Positions 1-9,893 are shown, counted from the first letter of the stretch. The stretch: 64,000 nt of DNA from Fodinibius salsisoli (GCF_026229185.1 NZ_JAGGJA010000014.1:44167-108166), one strand, 5' to 3'. Numbers and translations: made by a program. Notes: a model not told the origin generated them from the sequence alone.

Positions 1-40
1 CTAAACCAACCAAAGCTGCAATGAGGTTACGAACGGTCAT
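1..40 (-). CDS. N-terminus of a truncated gene at the window edge
   Basis: An ATG on the minus strand opens a frame reading MTVRNLIAALVGL before the window ends. It begins 6 bases after the stop of the NlpC/P60 gene, so it is probably the next gene of the same transcript. The residues are hydrophobic and would suit a signal peptide or first membrane helix. Only 13 codons are visible, so neither family nor function can be named. Confidence 0.45.
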   Translation of the reverse strand, partial: MTVRNLIAALVGL

Positions 41-46
41 TGGGTA

Positions 47-1246
47 TTATCCTTCATTCAACTTACTGTACATTTCTGACGTCTGGATGATATTGCCTTC
101 CCAGTTATCGAGATAGCGGCGGGCCTCGAGATACCGGTTTAAATTGAAAGCATCAAAATTATCGGCAGTGGAATCGACGCTGCTGATATGTACGCGTCCG
201 GCGGAATGGATAAACTGATGATCGCCAATCCACATGCCCACGTGCACAACCCTGCGATCTGAGCTATCGGTCGCTTCTTTACCAAAAAACAGCAGGTCAC
301 CCACCTGCAAATTATCAAATTTTTTCTGGTCATCGACCAATGTGCCGGCGTGCACCTGTTGGGAGGCATCCCGGGGTATAATCCGACCGTTCATAAAATA
401 GATTGTTTTGGTGAAACCGCTGCAATCGATTCCTTTTGTAGACGTTCCACCCCATAAATAGGGCGCTCCCATCATGGCTCTGGCAGACTCAACCAGCGAT
501 GCTTTGGAGATACTCAGATCCTTTTGCCACTGGTCGAAGGGCTTTGCCTCTGCCTTATTGACAAATGCCTTGCGGCCATCCGGATAGGTTACCGCATAGA
601 ATCCACCCAGGGTATTGTCTAACTTCAGGATACTGCCGGCTACCAGATCGGTTACTTTTTCGGATGATGCGGAGGGCTCTTGGTAAGCAAATCCATACGT
701 CTGCTGATAGATAAGCTTGGGGGCTCCGGCCCAATCGTTATATCCTGATTCAGTAATTCGCCGGAGGCCTCCGCTATCGACCCATCCAAGATAATCGTCC
801 GGAGTTTGAATAAGATACCACCCACCCTCTTTTTTGAATACCTTTAGTGGCATGCCCAGTGTTGCCTGTGTGACTAATTGTGCCGGATGAGACGGGCTTG
901 ACCGGATATTGGCTACCGAATTGTTGACTAACCCAAACGTCTCTGCTTCCAATTGTTTGGACGGCAGCAGCTCAATACTATCGACTACAGAAATTCCCCG
1001 ATCAGAAAGCGAATCAAGTAAGGCCTGCTTAGCCTTAGCTAAAGTCGTTTCTCCACTCAAAATGAGCGAACCGGAAGTTGATTTAACTTCTACCTCGAAT
1101 CGACTGACCCGGGAATCCGGCACAAAATATTGCTGGGTGGCTTCAATAACCGATGCTATCTCGCTGGTTGAATCGGATGAGGAAGAACATCCCGTTAACA
1201 AAATGGCGACTAAAACGACTTTTACAGCAAGTGTTTTTTGATACAT
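47..1246 (-). CDS. NlpC/P60-family cell-wall hydrolase lipoprotein with SH3-like domains
   Basis: This is a predicted surface lipoprotein that cuts peptidoglycan stem peptides (family knowledge: gamma-D-Glu-diamino-acid endopeptidases). A signal peptide ends in a lipobox, LLTGC, with the lipidated Cys at residue 20. Two SH3-like segments follow at roughly 105-240, and the C-terminal NlpC/P60 domain spans about 255-380. The catalytic set is visible: Cys275 in DCSGF, His335 in HVGMW and His347 in FIHSAG. I chose the ATG at 1246 over a TTG two codons upstream because the signal peptide starts naturally there. The residues before the SH3 part (about 30-95) resemble no domain I can name. It is probably cotranscribed with the gene cut off at the window edge. 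Confidence 0.88.
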   Translation of the reverse strand: MYQKTLAVKVVLVAILLTGCSSSSDSTSEIASVIEATQQYFVPDSRVSRFEVEVKSTSGSLILSGETTLAKAKQALLDSLSDRGISVVDSIELLPSKQLEAETFGLVNNSVANIRSSPSHPAQLVTQATLGMPLKVFKKEGGWYLIQTPDDYLGWVDSGGLRRITESGYNDWAGAPKLIYQQTYGFAYQEPSASSEKVTDLVAGSILKLDNTLGGFYAVTYPDGRKAFVNKAEAKPFDQWQKDLSISKASLVESARAMMGAPYLWGGTSTKGIDCSGFTKTIYFMNGRIIPRDASQQVHAGTLVDDQKKFDNLQVGDLLFFGKEATDSSDRRVVHVGMWIGDHQFIHSAGRVHISSVDSTADNFDAFNLNRYLEARRYLDNWEGNIIQTSEMYSKLNEG

Positions 1247-1265
1247 TAGCAATATTTGGTCATAA

Positions 1266-1395
1266 GTTAGCAGTTAGCAGTTAGCAGTTAGCAGTTAGCA
1301 GTTAGCAGTTAGCAGTTAGCAGTTAGCAGTTAGCAGTTAGCAGTTAGCAGTTAGCAGTTAGCAGTTAGCAGTTAGCAGTTAGCAGTTAGCAGTTA
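1266..1395. repeat. Tandem heptanucleotide array (GTTAGCA) x18
   Basis: Eighteen perfect copies of GTTAGCA run from 1266 to 1391, followed by a partial GTTA. The array lies between the start of the NlpC/P60 gene and the end of the susD-like gene. It is followed by a pyrimidine-rich stretch containing GGTCAAGGATTAATT (1420-1434), which recurs exactly after the second GTTAGCA array at 61521. Apart from this array the 1253-1495 gap shows nothing gene-like. Confidence 0.97.
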
Positions 1396-1495
1396 CAGAC
1401 TGTCCATTCCTACACTCCGGGTCAAGGATTAATTTCAGAAATTCTATTTGATACTTCTCACTGCCTTCTGCCTACCGCCAACTGTTTACTGTAGG

Positions 1496-2917
1496 TTACT
1501 CTTGGTCCCACCAAATACGATCCAGAAGAGTAATGTCCGGCACATTTTCCGAATTTCGTTGTGTTTCGGAATCGGGATAGCTCAGTCGGCGAATGAACTG
1601 TCCATTTAATGCTGGATTTAGATTAGCCGGCACTTCCATATCTTCGTATTGGTAATCATAACGACGGGCATCAACCCAAGCTTCGGGGTGCAAATACATG
1701 GCCGTATATTTTTCCTTGAATATCTGATCCAGGGTCAGGCCATTTACTCCAACTGCCACAGCCGGATCGGTTGAATAATCATTTTTGGCAGATTCTGAAA
1801 CACCCACTTTATTCATATGGGCTTCTATACCTGCTAAATAGGCTTCATAAGCACGCGTCAACTGGTTAGACCGAAATGCCGCTTCGGCTTCAATAAACTT
1901 CTGTTCTGCATAAGTAGCTATAAGTATTGGAGCCGTCTCAGAAGCATAGAACGTATTTGTAGTCAAAACACTGCGCGCGCCCTGTTCGGGTGCATCTCCC
2001 CGGCCGGCCCCATTTCGGGTACCGATGTATTCACCATTATCATTAGTATCGGTAAAAGTTTCCATTCGGGGATCGAAAACACCATACAGCGTGCCATCCA
2101 AATGCTTGATTATTTGCTCCGACAGCCAACCGCCCAGCAACAAGTTTGAATTGTCGATAGCAACATTGGCCCACGGATTAAACTCTTCCTGGAAATAGTC
2201 CACTTGCGCATCCTCACTATTGCCAGTAAATCCCTGGTCTAATTCAGCCAATATTTCGGAAGGTGCATATACCTCTTGTTTACTCAGATGGTTCAAATAA
2301 CGAGCTTTAAGCATATGAGCAAAACTGATCCATTTAGCGGTATCCCCCTGGTAAATAAAATCATCATCACCCAAAGAAATTGTTGAATTTCCCTGCTCAA
2401 GATCTGCAATACCCTCGTCAAGCATGGTAAAAACCGTATCATAAAGTGCTTCCTGGCTATCGTAGGCCGGTGTTAAGGTCTCAACAAAGAATGCTTCACT
2501 ATATGGGACATCACCCCACGCATCAACTACAGTAGCCAAATTAAGGGCCGTAAGTATTTTGGCGACTCCCAAATATTCAGTCGCCCCCTGCTCTGCAGCA
2601 TCCTGCCTTAGTACAGCCAAATCAGTCATTACATCATAAAACCTAAACCATGTGTCATCGTAAGCCACATCATCCTGAATGTCTGTTGAACTGGCCTGGT
2701 TGGGAGACGCCAGGTATTGAACGTAGTAGGACGTTGTACTGCCCAGGGAATACATATTCTGAGAAGTTTCAAACGTTGTGCTTGTCATCAAACCCGTCAA
2801 GGGTGCTTCTGTAGGATTATTGGGGTCAGTATTTACATCCAGGTAATCACTGCATCCAATAATACCTACGCAAAGAGTTATTATTAGATAAAACGTTATT
2901 TTTTTTGAATTCTTCAT
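1496..2917 (-). CDS. SusD/RagB-family nutrient-binding outer-membrane lipoprotein
   Basis: This is the substrate-capturing lid of a SusCD uptake complex at the cell surface. A signal peptide ends in GIIGC, so the lipidated Cys is residue 22, followed by SDYLDVNTDPNNP, a typical SusD-like N-terminus. The 473 residues look helical, with TPR-like segments, and match the SusD-like_2 branch (sequences such as KWISFAHMLKARYLNHLSK and IATYAEQKFIEAEAAF). It starts 18 bases after the susC-like gene on the same strand, so the two are one operon. Ligand specificity cannot be read from sequence; no glycan-degrading enzyme is adjacent, so a peptide or other non-glycan ligand is as likely as a sugar. Confidence 0.9.
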   Translation of the reverse strand: MKNSKKITFYLIITLCVGIIGCSDYLDVNTDPNNPTEAPLTGLMTSTTFETSQNMYSLGSTTSYYVQYLASPNQASSTDIQDDVAYDDTWFRFYDVMTDLAVLRQDAAEQGATEYLGVAKILTALNLATVVDAWGDVPYSEAFFVETLTPAYDSQEALYDTVFTMLDEGIADLEQGNSTISLGDDDFIYQGDTAKWISFAHMLKARYLNHLSKQEVYAPSEILAELDQGFTGNSEDAQVDYFQEEFNPWANVAIDNSNLLLGGWLSEQIIKHLDGTLYGVFDPRMETFTDTNDNGEYIGTRNGAGRGDAPEQGARSVLTTNTFYASETAPILIATYAEQKFIEAEAAFRSNQLTRAYEAYLAGIEAHMNKVGVSESAKNDYSTDPAVAVGVNGLTLDQIFKEKYTAMYLHPEAWVDARRYDYQYEDMEVPANLNPALNGQFIRRLSYPDSETQRNSENVPDITLLDRIWWDQE

Positions 2918-2935
2918 AGTGTAATAATTTGGCTT

Positions 2936-5900
2936 TTAGAGGGAGAAATTCAACGAAAATACAAAGCTGGACACACCTGGATGATCTAAACCTGTAAATC
3001 CGGTGGCATTAGTCCCTGCAGGACCACTTCTTGATTCAGGATCAAATCCTTTAAAAGGGGTATACAGAATGATATTGCTTGCAGTTGCCGATGCGGTTAT
3101 CCGTTCAAATGGAATTCTTTGAATCCAATTTGCAGGCAGACTATAAGAGAGATTAATATTACGCAATTTTATAAAGGAAGCATCTTTAACAAAATTTTCT
3201 GTCGATGTACGATATGTATTTCGATAAAATCCTGCCCCGTAATCTCTTACCTCTCCCGTTTCTGGATCTATCCTGCCTTCCGGGTCAGCCCCCTGTCCAA
3301 GCCATACTTCCTGAGTATTTGGCTGTCCATCTGCCGTTACTCCATTAAATACACGGTACTCATTTCGGTCAAGTGTATTCTCGGTTATGCCAAAAGCAGC
3401 AAAGAAGTTGTCGTATTGACTATAAACATCCATTCCTTGTTGGATATCAATCAAGAACGAAAAATCCACGTTCTTATATGAGAAACCATTGTATATGCCG
3501 CCAATCCAATCCGGAAAAGCGTTACCTAATACTTTCTGATCGTTGTCAACGACTGGGAAGCCATCCTCACCAATAAGGACCGTACGATCTTCGTCGACAT
3601 ATAGCTGATCTTCTGGTTCACCATCAGGATAATATCGTGCATAACTAGTCCCATAAATATTTCCAAAAGGTTCACCTTCAACAAGCCGGATACTTGCCCT
3701 TGAACCTCCATAACCAAATGAAGACCCTAAAAATATGCTTTCAATCCCTTCTCGGATGGATATCACTTCATTTCTATTACGACTGTAATTGACTCTTACA
3801 TCCCATTGGAAATCATCTGATTCAATGGGTGTTACATTCAGCTGCATCTCAATGCCTCTGTTTTCTATTTCGCCAGCATTTGTGATCAATCGGGTCCCTC
3901 CCACGGCATTCGAAATAGGTACTGTAAGTATTTGATCAGCACTATTGGCCTTATAATATGTAAAGTCAATACCAGCACGACCATTCCAAAACCTTAAGTC
4001 AGTCCCAAGCTCTATGGAGGTTGTAATCTCAGGTTTTAGGTCGGCACTCCCTATCGTTTGAGTTCTGGTATATCCGACCTGTCCATTAAGGGGATATGTA
4101 TCTGGAGAATTAAAAGTAATGCCTGTCGAATAAGGATCGGCATCTTTACCTACTTGGGCATATGAGGCTCGTATTTTGCCGTACGAAAAGAATTCTGGGA
4201 GTTCCATGATTTCGGAGAATACGAAACCTGTACTCACAGATGGATAGAAAAACGAACGATTGTCTATTGGCAAGGTAGAAGACCAATCGTTCCTACCAGT
4301 AGTATTGACAAATAAATAGTCGTTATAATTGAGCGTTAGATCTCCATATATTCCGATCAATCGACGCTGATATTTATCCTGACCTGTGGAGATTTCGCGT
4401 GTGTTACTTAAGTTATAAAACCTCGGGGTAACAAAATCGTTACCCTCTGCCGTAACTATATTTCTTTCTCGATCAAACACATCGTTACCAAGTGTAAATT
4501 CAGCAGATAACTCTTCAGTAATTTCTCTATTGAAGGTCAAGTTCAGGGTTGAGTTAAAGTCCCGGCTATTAATTCTTCGCTCCCTGATAAAACCAGTGCT
4601 GCTCAGCACATTTTCATTTTCTATACCTAAAGGTCCGGGTGTTATGTTCGTCCGCTGGTCGCTATAATAATCCATCCCGAATCGGTACGAAGCGCTCATC
4701 CACTCAGCCAAGTTATAATTCACATTGACGTTTCCAATAACACGATTTACATCGTCCTCATAGGTAGAATATTTCGCGTCATAAATGGGGTTTGTACCGG
4801 AACTTTCATTTCCGTAATAACCTCTCATAGTTCCGTCAGATTTTTCATAATCTGTGACATCTTTGGTAGGAGCCCAGTACATTAACCGTTCCATGAACCG
4901 ATCAGCGGGAACGCGATTACCACCCGAATTGACAAAATTAACTGACGATGAAATTTGCAAATCATCACCCGGCTTAATGTTACCTGAGAAGCGTACTGAA
5001 GTTCTTCCCCAGTCACTGAATGGAATCACACCGTCGTGGGAAAGATTAGAAACTGAACCATAGTAGGTTGCGATATCGCTCCCTCCTGAAACACTAATAC
5101 TGTTATTAATTTTAACCCCGGTTTCCATTGAGTTTCCCCAAATATCGTAATATTGCCAGCCTTCAAGTGTATCTGCAACTTCAGCTATAGGAGCCCCCCA
5201 ATTGGGCCAAAAACTATCCGTCGTAGCTTCGCCCCCAAAACCTTGTCCATACACTTTTTGAAAACTGGGGTAACTATTTACGCGATCAAATCCGATGGAG
5301 TTATTAAAATTAATCTGTACATCTCCTGCCTGGCCTTTTTTAGTGGTGATAATAACCGCGCCATTGGCAGCACGCACCCCGTACAGGGCCGATGCAGCGG
5401 CGCCTTTCAAAACGCTTACCGACTCGATATCATCAGGATTTAAATCAGCAGCACGATTACTCAACCCCCTGGGCGTATCCTGAGACTGAATTGTAGAGTT
5501 ATCAATGGGAACTCCATCAACCACAAATAACGGTTGGTTATCTGCATCCGGATCCAGAGAACTAATACCACGAATAAGTATTCGTGAACTACTTCCTGGT
5601 GCGCCCCCAGTATTGGTAACCTGTACACCAGATACTTTAGCCTGCAATGCGCTTACTACATTTTCACTTTGTCCTGCTGTTAGCTCTTCACTGCTTACCT
5701 GCTCAACAGAATAACCCAATTCTTTTTCTTCCTGCTCAACCCCAAAAGCCGTCACCACCATTTCACCAAACGCCTGTACCTGTGGCTCTAATGCCACATT
5801 AATGGTTGTTTGGCTATTTATAGCAACCTGTTGACCCTCATAACCAATAAATGTAAAGGAAAGAGAGTCAACCTCGTCGGCAACGGTTAAACTGTAAGTC

Positions 5901-6466
5901 CCATCCGAGTCGGTTGAAGTACCGGTTGTGGGATCGCTGGTTACAAAAACGTTTACACCGGGCAGCGGATCTCCAGTCTGGGCATCAGAGACGGTACCCG
6001 CTATATTTTGTTGAAGCTGAACGACTCGCAATTCGGGATGTGGCCGCCTTTTTAAAACAATTTCTCGCATCTGCGAAATATTGGCTTCAAAAGCTGTTTC
6101 TTCTAGCACTTGTTCAAGAGCTTTGCCAACCGGCACCTTATCCAACTGTATGGTGATCGGTTCTTTTAAGGAAAGCAACCCGGCATTATAGGCTAACCCG
6201 AGATCTGCCTGATTTACGATATCTTCCAATATATCCCTAATCGGTGTTTTATGAGCTTCAACGGATATTGTACGTTGCAACTCTGCAATACGGTTAGAGT
6301 ATTTGCTGACCGAATAATAGGCTTGTCCCATCGGTTTCTTTTTGGCTGATGACAAATACTGCCCCTCTGCTGTGGCAGATTGTCCCCTTGCAAACGGAAC
6401 CAGTAGTATGGTAAACAGTGCCCAGACTACGAACTGTAATCCTCTGTATTTTAGCGATCTTTTCAT
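2936..6466 (-). CDS. SusC/RagA-family TonB-dependent outer-membrane transporter with STN domain
   Basis: This is the barrel partner of the adjacent SusD-like protein and imports its ligand using TonB energy. In order: a signal peptide; an STN (secretin/TonB short N-terminal) domain at about residues 60-135; a carboxypeptidase-regulatory-like beta domain starting IAGTVSDAQTGDPLPGVNV; a plug containing the SusC hallmark of the type GVQVTNTGGAPGS and GISSLD; and a long beta-barrel ending in aromatic FVFSLNFSL. I chose the ATG at 6466, preceded by a GGGGG stretch, because it places the signal peptide at the start and avoids overlap with fecR. The STN domain is typical of transporters signalling to a FecR-type anti-sigma factor, here encoded just upstream. 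Confidence 0.93.
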   Translation of the reverse strand: MKRSLKYRGLQFVVWALFTILLVPFARGQSATAEGQYLSSAKKKPMGQAYYSVSKYSNRIAELQRTISVEAHKTPIRDILEDIVNQADLGLAYNAGLLSLKEPITIQLDKVPVGKALEQVLEETAFEANISQMREIVLKRRPHPELRVVQLQQNIAGTVSDAQTGDPLPGVNVFVTSDPTTGTSTDSDGTYSLTVADEVDSLSFTFIGYEGQQVAINSQTTINVALEPQVQAFGEMVVTAFGVEQEEKELGYSVEQVSSEELTAGQSENVVSALQAKVSGVQVTNTGGAPGSSSRILIRGISSLDPDADNQPLFVVDGVPIDNSTIQSQDTPRGLSNRAADLNPDDIESVSVLKGAAASALYGVRAANGAVIITTKKGQAGDVQINFNNSIGFDRVNSYPSFQKVYGQGFGGEATTDSFWPNWGAPIAEVADTLEGWQYYDIWGNSMETGVKINNSISVSGGSDIATYYGSVSNLSHDGVIPFSDWGRTSVRFSGNIKPGDDLQISSSVNFVNSGGNRVPADRFMERLMYWAPTKDVTDYEKSDGTMRGYYGNESSGTNPIYDAKYSTYEDDVNRVIGNVNVNYNLAEWMSASYRFGMDYYSDQRTNITPGPLGIENENVLSSTGFIRERRINSRDFNSTLNLTFNREITEELSAEFTLGNDVFDRERNIVTAEGNDFVTPRFYNLSNTREISTGQDKYQRRLIGIYGDLTLNYNDYLFVNTTGRNDWSSTLPIDNRSFFYPSVSTGFVFSEIMELPEFFSYGKIRASYAQVGKDADPYSTGITFNSPDTYPLNGQVGYTRTQTIGSADLKPEITTSIELGTDLRFWNGRAGIDFTYYKANSADQILTVPISNAVGGTRLITNAGEIENRGIEMQLNVTPIESDDFQWDVRVNYSRNRNEVISIREGIESIFLGSSFGYGGSRASIRLVEGEPFGNIYGTSYARYYPDGEPEDQLYVDEDRTVLIGEDGFPVVDNDQKVLGNAFPDWIGGIYNGFSYKNVDFSFLIDIQQGMDVYSQYDNFFAAFGITENTLDRNEYRVFNGVTADGQPNTQEVWLGQGADPEGRIDPETGEVRDYGAGFYRNTYRTSTENFVKDASFIKLRNINLSYSLPANWIQRIPFERITASATASNIILYTPFKGFDPESRSGPAGTNATGFTGLDHPGVSSFVFSLNFSL

Positions 6467-6524
6467 AAATCCCCCATGTAATGTGTTATGGCTATTGTGA
6501 AGATAAAACAAGTTCTTTAATTGA

Positions 6525-7601
6525 CTATTCTTGGTAAAAAGTGACATCATTGTTCTCAAACCTGTAATTGATGTTAAGCGATGTAGCAATCACATCCAGA
6601 ACATTTCTGATGGATCGGCTTTTCAAAAAAGCTGTCAGTGACATTGCGGCGGTCTCTTCCTCTTCGAAAGTGACCTGCACGCCATACCTGCGTTCTATTT
6701 CCCGGGCTACCTTGCTTAGCGGAGCCTCTTTAAATTTCAGGATCCCTTTCTTCCACCCCAGATAAAGCTCCATATCATCAACGCTGTCCGTAACCACTCT
6801 TCCATCCGACAACAGATATCGCCCAAGCTCATTTTCATTTAAAATGGATGCCGAGGAAGAGGGCTTTTCCGTAGATCTAAAAGAGACTCGCCCCTCTTCA
6901 ACCACCACTTGCACTTGTGCTTCTTCTGGGTAGGACCGAATGGCAAAAGAGGTGCCCAACACGCGGGTTACGGTTCCAGCGGAGTGAATCACAAATGGTC
7001 TGTCAGGATTACTTTTAACATTGAAATGAGCCTCCCCTTGCAAATAGACTTCCCGGATATCGGGCGCAAAGTTCTCTGGAAACTCCATTTTCGAATCTGC
7101 ATTCAATATGACTTCCGTTCCGTCGCCGAGTGTCAAATTAGCCCGCTGTGCAACCGAAGTATTTATCTCTTTTAGTATAGGCTCCCTGGATACCGATTCT
7201 GTAGTTGACTCAGACCAATGGGAATAGGCAAAAATTCCACAGAATCCCGCCACCAAAAGTATAGCAGCTACCCGGATTGTCTTTTGAAAGGCTGAGTGAA
7301 TAGAAAACCGCTTGTGTTCATATAACGAGGTAGAAGAAATGTTTGTTAGTCGTGCTCCTTTTCTCTCCTCGCTGTTCATCTGCAACTTAAGTTGTTCCCA
7401 TTCCTGCTCCGGAATACGTCCTTCTCTTTCCGAATTTCTCTCAGCACCCGATAATTCCCAAATACGCTTAAATTCTTTGAGCTTTCGTACATTATCCGGC
7501 GCCTCCACTATCCACCGTTCTACTATTTGGCGTTCCTCAACCGTACATTTCTCGGCCAGGTAACGAGCCAACAGGGAATAATCTGGTTCATTCAACTCCA
7601 T
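6525..7601 (-). CDS. FecR-family anti-sigma regulator (FecR/DUF4974)
   Basis: This inner-membrane regulator receives a signal from the STN domain of the SusC-like transporter in the periplasm and controls an ECF sigma factor (family knowledge). The cytosolic N-terminus (1-90) has the FecR-N motif LLARYLAEKCTVEERQIVERW. One transmembrane helix lies near residues 110-130 (IRVAAILLVAGFCGIFAY). The periplasmic FecR domain (about 150-250) contains LTLGDGTEVILNADS and the C-terminal DUF4974 part contains FKEAPLSKVAREIERRYGV. It leads the fecR-susC-susD operon. The usual ECF sigma gene immediately upstream is missing: 7602-7820 holds no gene, and murI beyond it is divergent. Confidence 0.92.
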   Translation of the reverse strand: MELNEPDYSLLARYLAEKCTVEERQIVERWIVEAPDNVRKLKEFKRIWELSGAERNSEREGRIPEQEWEQLKLQMNSEERKGARLTNISSTSLYEHKRFSIHSAFQKTIRVAAILLVAGFCGIFAYSHWSESTTESVSREPILKEINTSVAQRANLTLGDGTEVILNADSKMEFPENFAPDIREVYLQGEAHFNVKSNPDRPFVIHSAGTVTRVLGTSFAIRSYPEEAQVQVVVEEGRVSFRSTEKPSSSASILNENELGRYLLSDGRVVTDSVDDMELYLGWKKGILKFKEAPLSKVAREIERRYGVQVTFEEEETAAMSLTAFLKSRSIRNVLDVIATSLNINYRFENNDVTFYQE

Positions 7602-7820
7602 ATCAAAGTGTATCGTTAGGCAATCGTTTGTTTATTAGACAACTGCCAAACCGTCTACCCCCAAAGAAAAATCAAAAAATATCCTCCCCCAGCTCAGCAG
7701 GTAGTTCCTTTAGTTTAGCCTAGTAGGTCAGGCCTGATAAATTGTTCTTTTTTATTTTTAATTGCTCTCCGTTAATCTCTAACTTCCATCTTTTTGAATT
7801 TATTAATTTTATCCAGATAG

Positions 7821-8648
7821 ATGAGCAGTTCTAAAGGTCCTATTGGTATTTTTGACTCCGGGGTAGGTGGCCTCACGGTGATGAAAGATATTATACACCG
7901 ACTCCCTTCCTATGATTACCTATACCTGGGTGATAGTGCCCGAACCCCATATGGCAATCGTTCTTTTGCGTCTATCTACCAGTTCACACTGGAGTGCGTG
8001 AGATACCTTTTCTCCCAGCAGTGTCATTTGATTATCTTAGCCTGTAATACAGCCTCGGCCAAAGCCTTACGAACCATCCAACAACGGGATCTACCTAAAA
8101 TAGCTCCCAATAAACGTGTTTTGGGAGTCATTCGACCCACGGCTGAAGTTATTGGCTTACATTCTAATACGGGACATGTGGGCGTTCTGGGAACTACGGG
8201 GACGATCCAATCCGATTCTTATGAAATGGAAATCGAGCATCAGTTTCCCGAACTGATTGTGCATCAACAAGCCTGCCCTATGTGGGTACCCCTGGTAGAA
8301 AATAATGAGCACAACGGCCCCGGAGCCGATTATTTTGTCGAAAAATACCTTCATGAAATAAACCAACAATCGCCTGATATCGATACCCTCCTGCTGGCCT
8401 GCACGCACTACCCCCTGCTGGAGGATAAAATCCGCAGTACGCTCAATTCCAATATTTCCATACTCAGCCAAGGTCCTATTGTGGCCGCCAGTCTGGAGGA
8501 TTACTTGCAGCGCCATCCCGAAATTGACGAAAACTGTTCTAAAAACGGAAGCCGTCGGTTTCTAACCACGGATGCTCCAGAAACTTTTGATCAGCATGCC
8601 ACCACTTTCTTTGAAGAAAAAGTAACCTCAGAATATGTCGAAGTTTAA
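7821..8648 (+). CDS. murI: Glutamate racemase
   Basis: The enzyme converts L-glutamate to D-glutamate for peptidoglycan. The N-terminal IGIFDSGVGGLTVMKD signature is at residues 8-23. The two catalytic cysteines are visible: Cys75 in CNTASA and Cys194 in CTHYPLL. Its 275 residues match the usual family length. The flavoprotein gene follows 18 bases later on the same strand. The 219-base gap to divergent fecR contains no gene; a TCAGGCCTGA palindrome near 7730 is the only structure I see there. Confidence 0.96.
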   Translation: MSSSKGPIGIFDSGVGGLTVMKDIIHRLPSYDYLYLGDSARTPYGNRSFASIYQFTLECVRYLFSQQCHLIILACNTASAKALRTIQQRDLPKIAPNKRVLGVIRPTAEVIGLHSNTGHVGVLGTTGTIQSDSYEMEIEHQFPELIVHQQACPMWVPLVENNEHNGPGADYFVEKYLHEINQQSPDIDTLLLACTHYPLLEDKIRSTLNSNISILSQGPIVAASLEDYLQRHPEIDENCSKNGSRRFLTTDAPETFDQHATTFFEEKVTSEYVEV

Positions 8649-8666
8649 GTTTGCAGTAACGAGCCT

Positions 8667-9893
8667 ATGAGTAAGAAGATATTAGCCGTTGTGGGTGGTG
8701 GAGCAGCTGGTTTTTTTGGAGCGGTCAATGCAGCACGTCTGAATCCGAACCTTCAGGTTATCATTTTTGAACGCAGCCGCGAAGTAATGTCTAAAGTACG
8801 TATTTCTGGAGGTGGCCGATGTAATGTTACCCACCACTGTTTTGATCCGGAAATACTGTCGCAGGCTTACCCACGAGGGTCGCGTGAGCTGCGGTGGGCC
8901 TTTGAGCAATTCCAGGCCCAAGATACCGTTAGTTGGTTTGAAGATCGGGGCATTTCCCTAAAGACCGAAAAAGATGGCCGCATGTTTCCCACCACTGATG
9001 ATTCTGCTACTATTATCAATTGTCTTAAGGCCGAAGCAATCAAACACAATATTGAAATTCGTACTAAAACCCCTGTGGAAGCTCTATCTGTTACCGATGA
9101 TAATCGCTTTCAAGTTCACCTACGGAGAGCAACATCATTAACGGCCGACTTCGTCCTGATTGCAACGGGAGGATCAAACCGTGGCAGTCGGTATGACTGG
9201 CTTCGCGAACTTGGACATTCTATTAAGAAGCCGGTTCCTTCGTTATTTACTTTTGACTTTCGCCGTAAAATATTTGAAGACCTGGCCGGCATTTCCGTTC
9301 CAGAGGCCTCAGTCGCCATTGAGGGAACCTCCTTTAAACATAGCGGACCTCTGCTGATTACGCACTGGGGACTCAGTGGTCCGGCGGTACTCAAAACATC
9401 GGCTTGGGCCGCCCGGTATCTGTACGATGAGGAGTACCGATTCACTATTCGGGTTAACTGGCTCTATCCCAAAAATGAACAGCAAGTTCGAGAAAAACTT
9501 CAAGCACTGAGGGATAAGAATGCCCGAAAACAAACTGACAAGCAGGATCTTTTTCCTCTCCCCAATCGACTCTGGGAACGGTTTTTAGAGCTCTCTGACA
9601 TCAAGCCGACTTTACGCTGGGCCGAGCTTTCTAATCGCCAGATCCATAAGCTGACACAAAATCTTGTGCAAGCAACCTATCAAATTCAGGGCAAAACCAC
9701 TTACAAAGAAGAGTTTGTGACCAGCGGAGGAATTCCGCTACCGGAAATCAACATGGGCACTATGGAGAGTAAAATATGCCCTAGTCTTTACTTCGCCGGC
9801 GAGGTGCTCAATATTGACGGCATCACCGGCGGTTACAACTTCCAATCGGCCTGGACTACCGGATGGATTGCAGCTCAACATGTGGGAGCCTAA
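8667..9893 (+). CDS. YhiN/HI0933-family FAD-dependent oxidoreductase
   Basis: This is a BaiN/YhiN-like flavoprotein. The N-terminal dinucleotide-binding motif VGGGAAGFFGAVNAA is at residues 9-23. ISGGGRCNVTH follows near residue 45, a family hallmark, and the C-terminal FAD-contacting segment GEVLNIDGITGGYNFQSAW is near 375-395. The length of 408 residues is normal. The physiological substrate of the family is poorly defined; some members have been linked to bile-acid or aminoacetone chemistry, and nothing here decides between them. It follows murI by 18 bases, which suggests co-transcription without implying a shared pathway. Confidence 0.9.
   Translation: MSKKILAVVGGGAAGFFGAVNAARLNPNLQVIIFERSREVMSKVRISGGGRCNVTHHCFDPEILSQAYPRGSRELRWAFEQFQAQDTVSWFEDRGISLKTEKDGRMFPTTDDSATIINCLKAEAIKHNIEIRTKTPVEALSVTDDNRFQVHLRRATSLTADFVLIATGGSNRGSRYDWLRELGHSIKKPVPSLFTFDFRRKIFEDLAGISVPEASVAIEGTSFKHSGPLLITHWGLSGPAVLKTSAWAARYLYDEEYRFTIRVNWLYPKNEQQVREKLQALRDKNARKQTDKQDLFPLPNRLWERFLELSDIKPTLRWAELSNRQIHKLTQNLVQATYQIQGKTTYKEEFVTSGGIPLPEINMGTMESKICPSLYFAGEVLNIDGITGGYNFQSAWTTGWIAAQHVGA

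Noticed and set aside
1266..1395. Possible CRISPR array
   Set aside because: The 7-base units are contiguous without spacers, so it is a simple tandem array. The same holds for 53253-53308 and 61521-61604.
7690..7750. Small SRP RNA near murI
   Set aside because: A GGTCAGGCC word resembles the SRP core, but the conserved GGAAG loop and flanking helix are missing.
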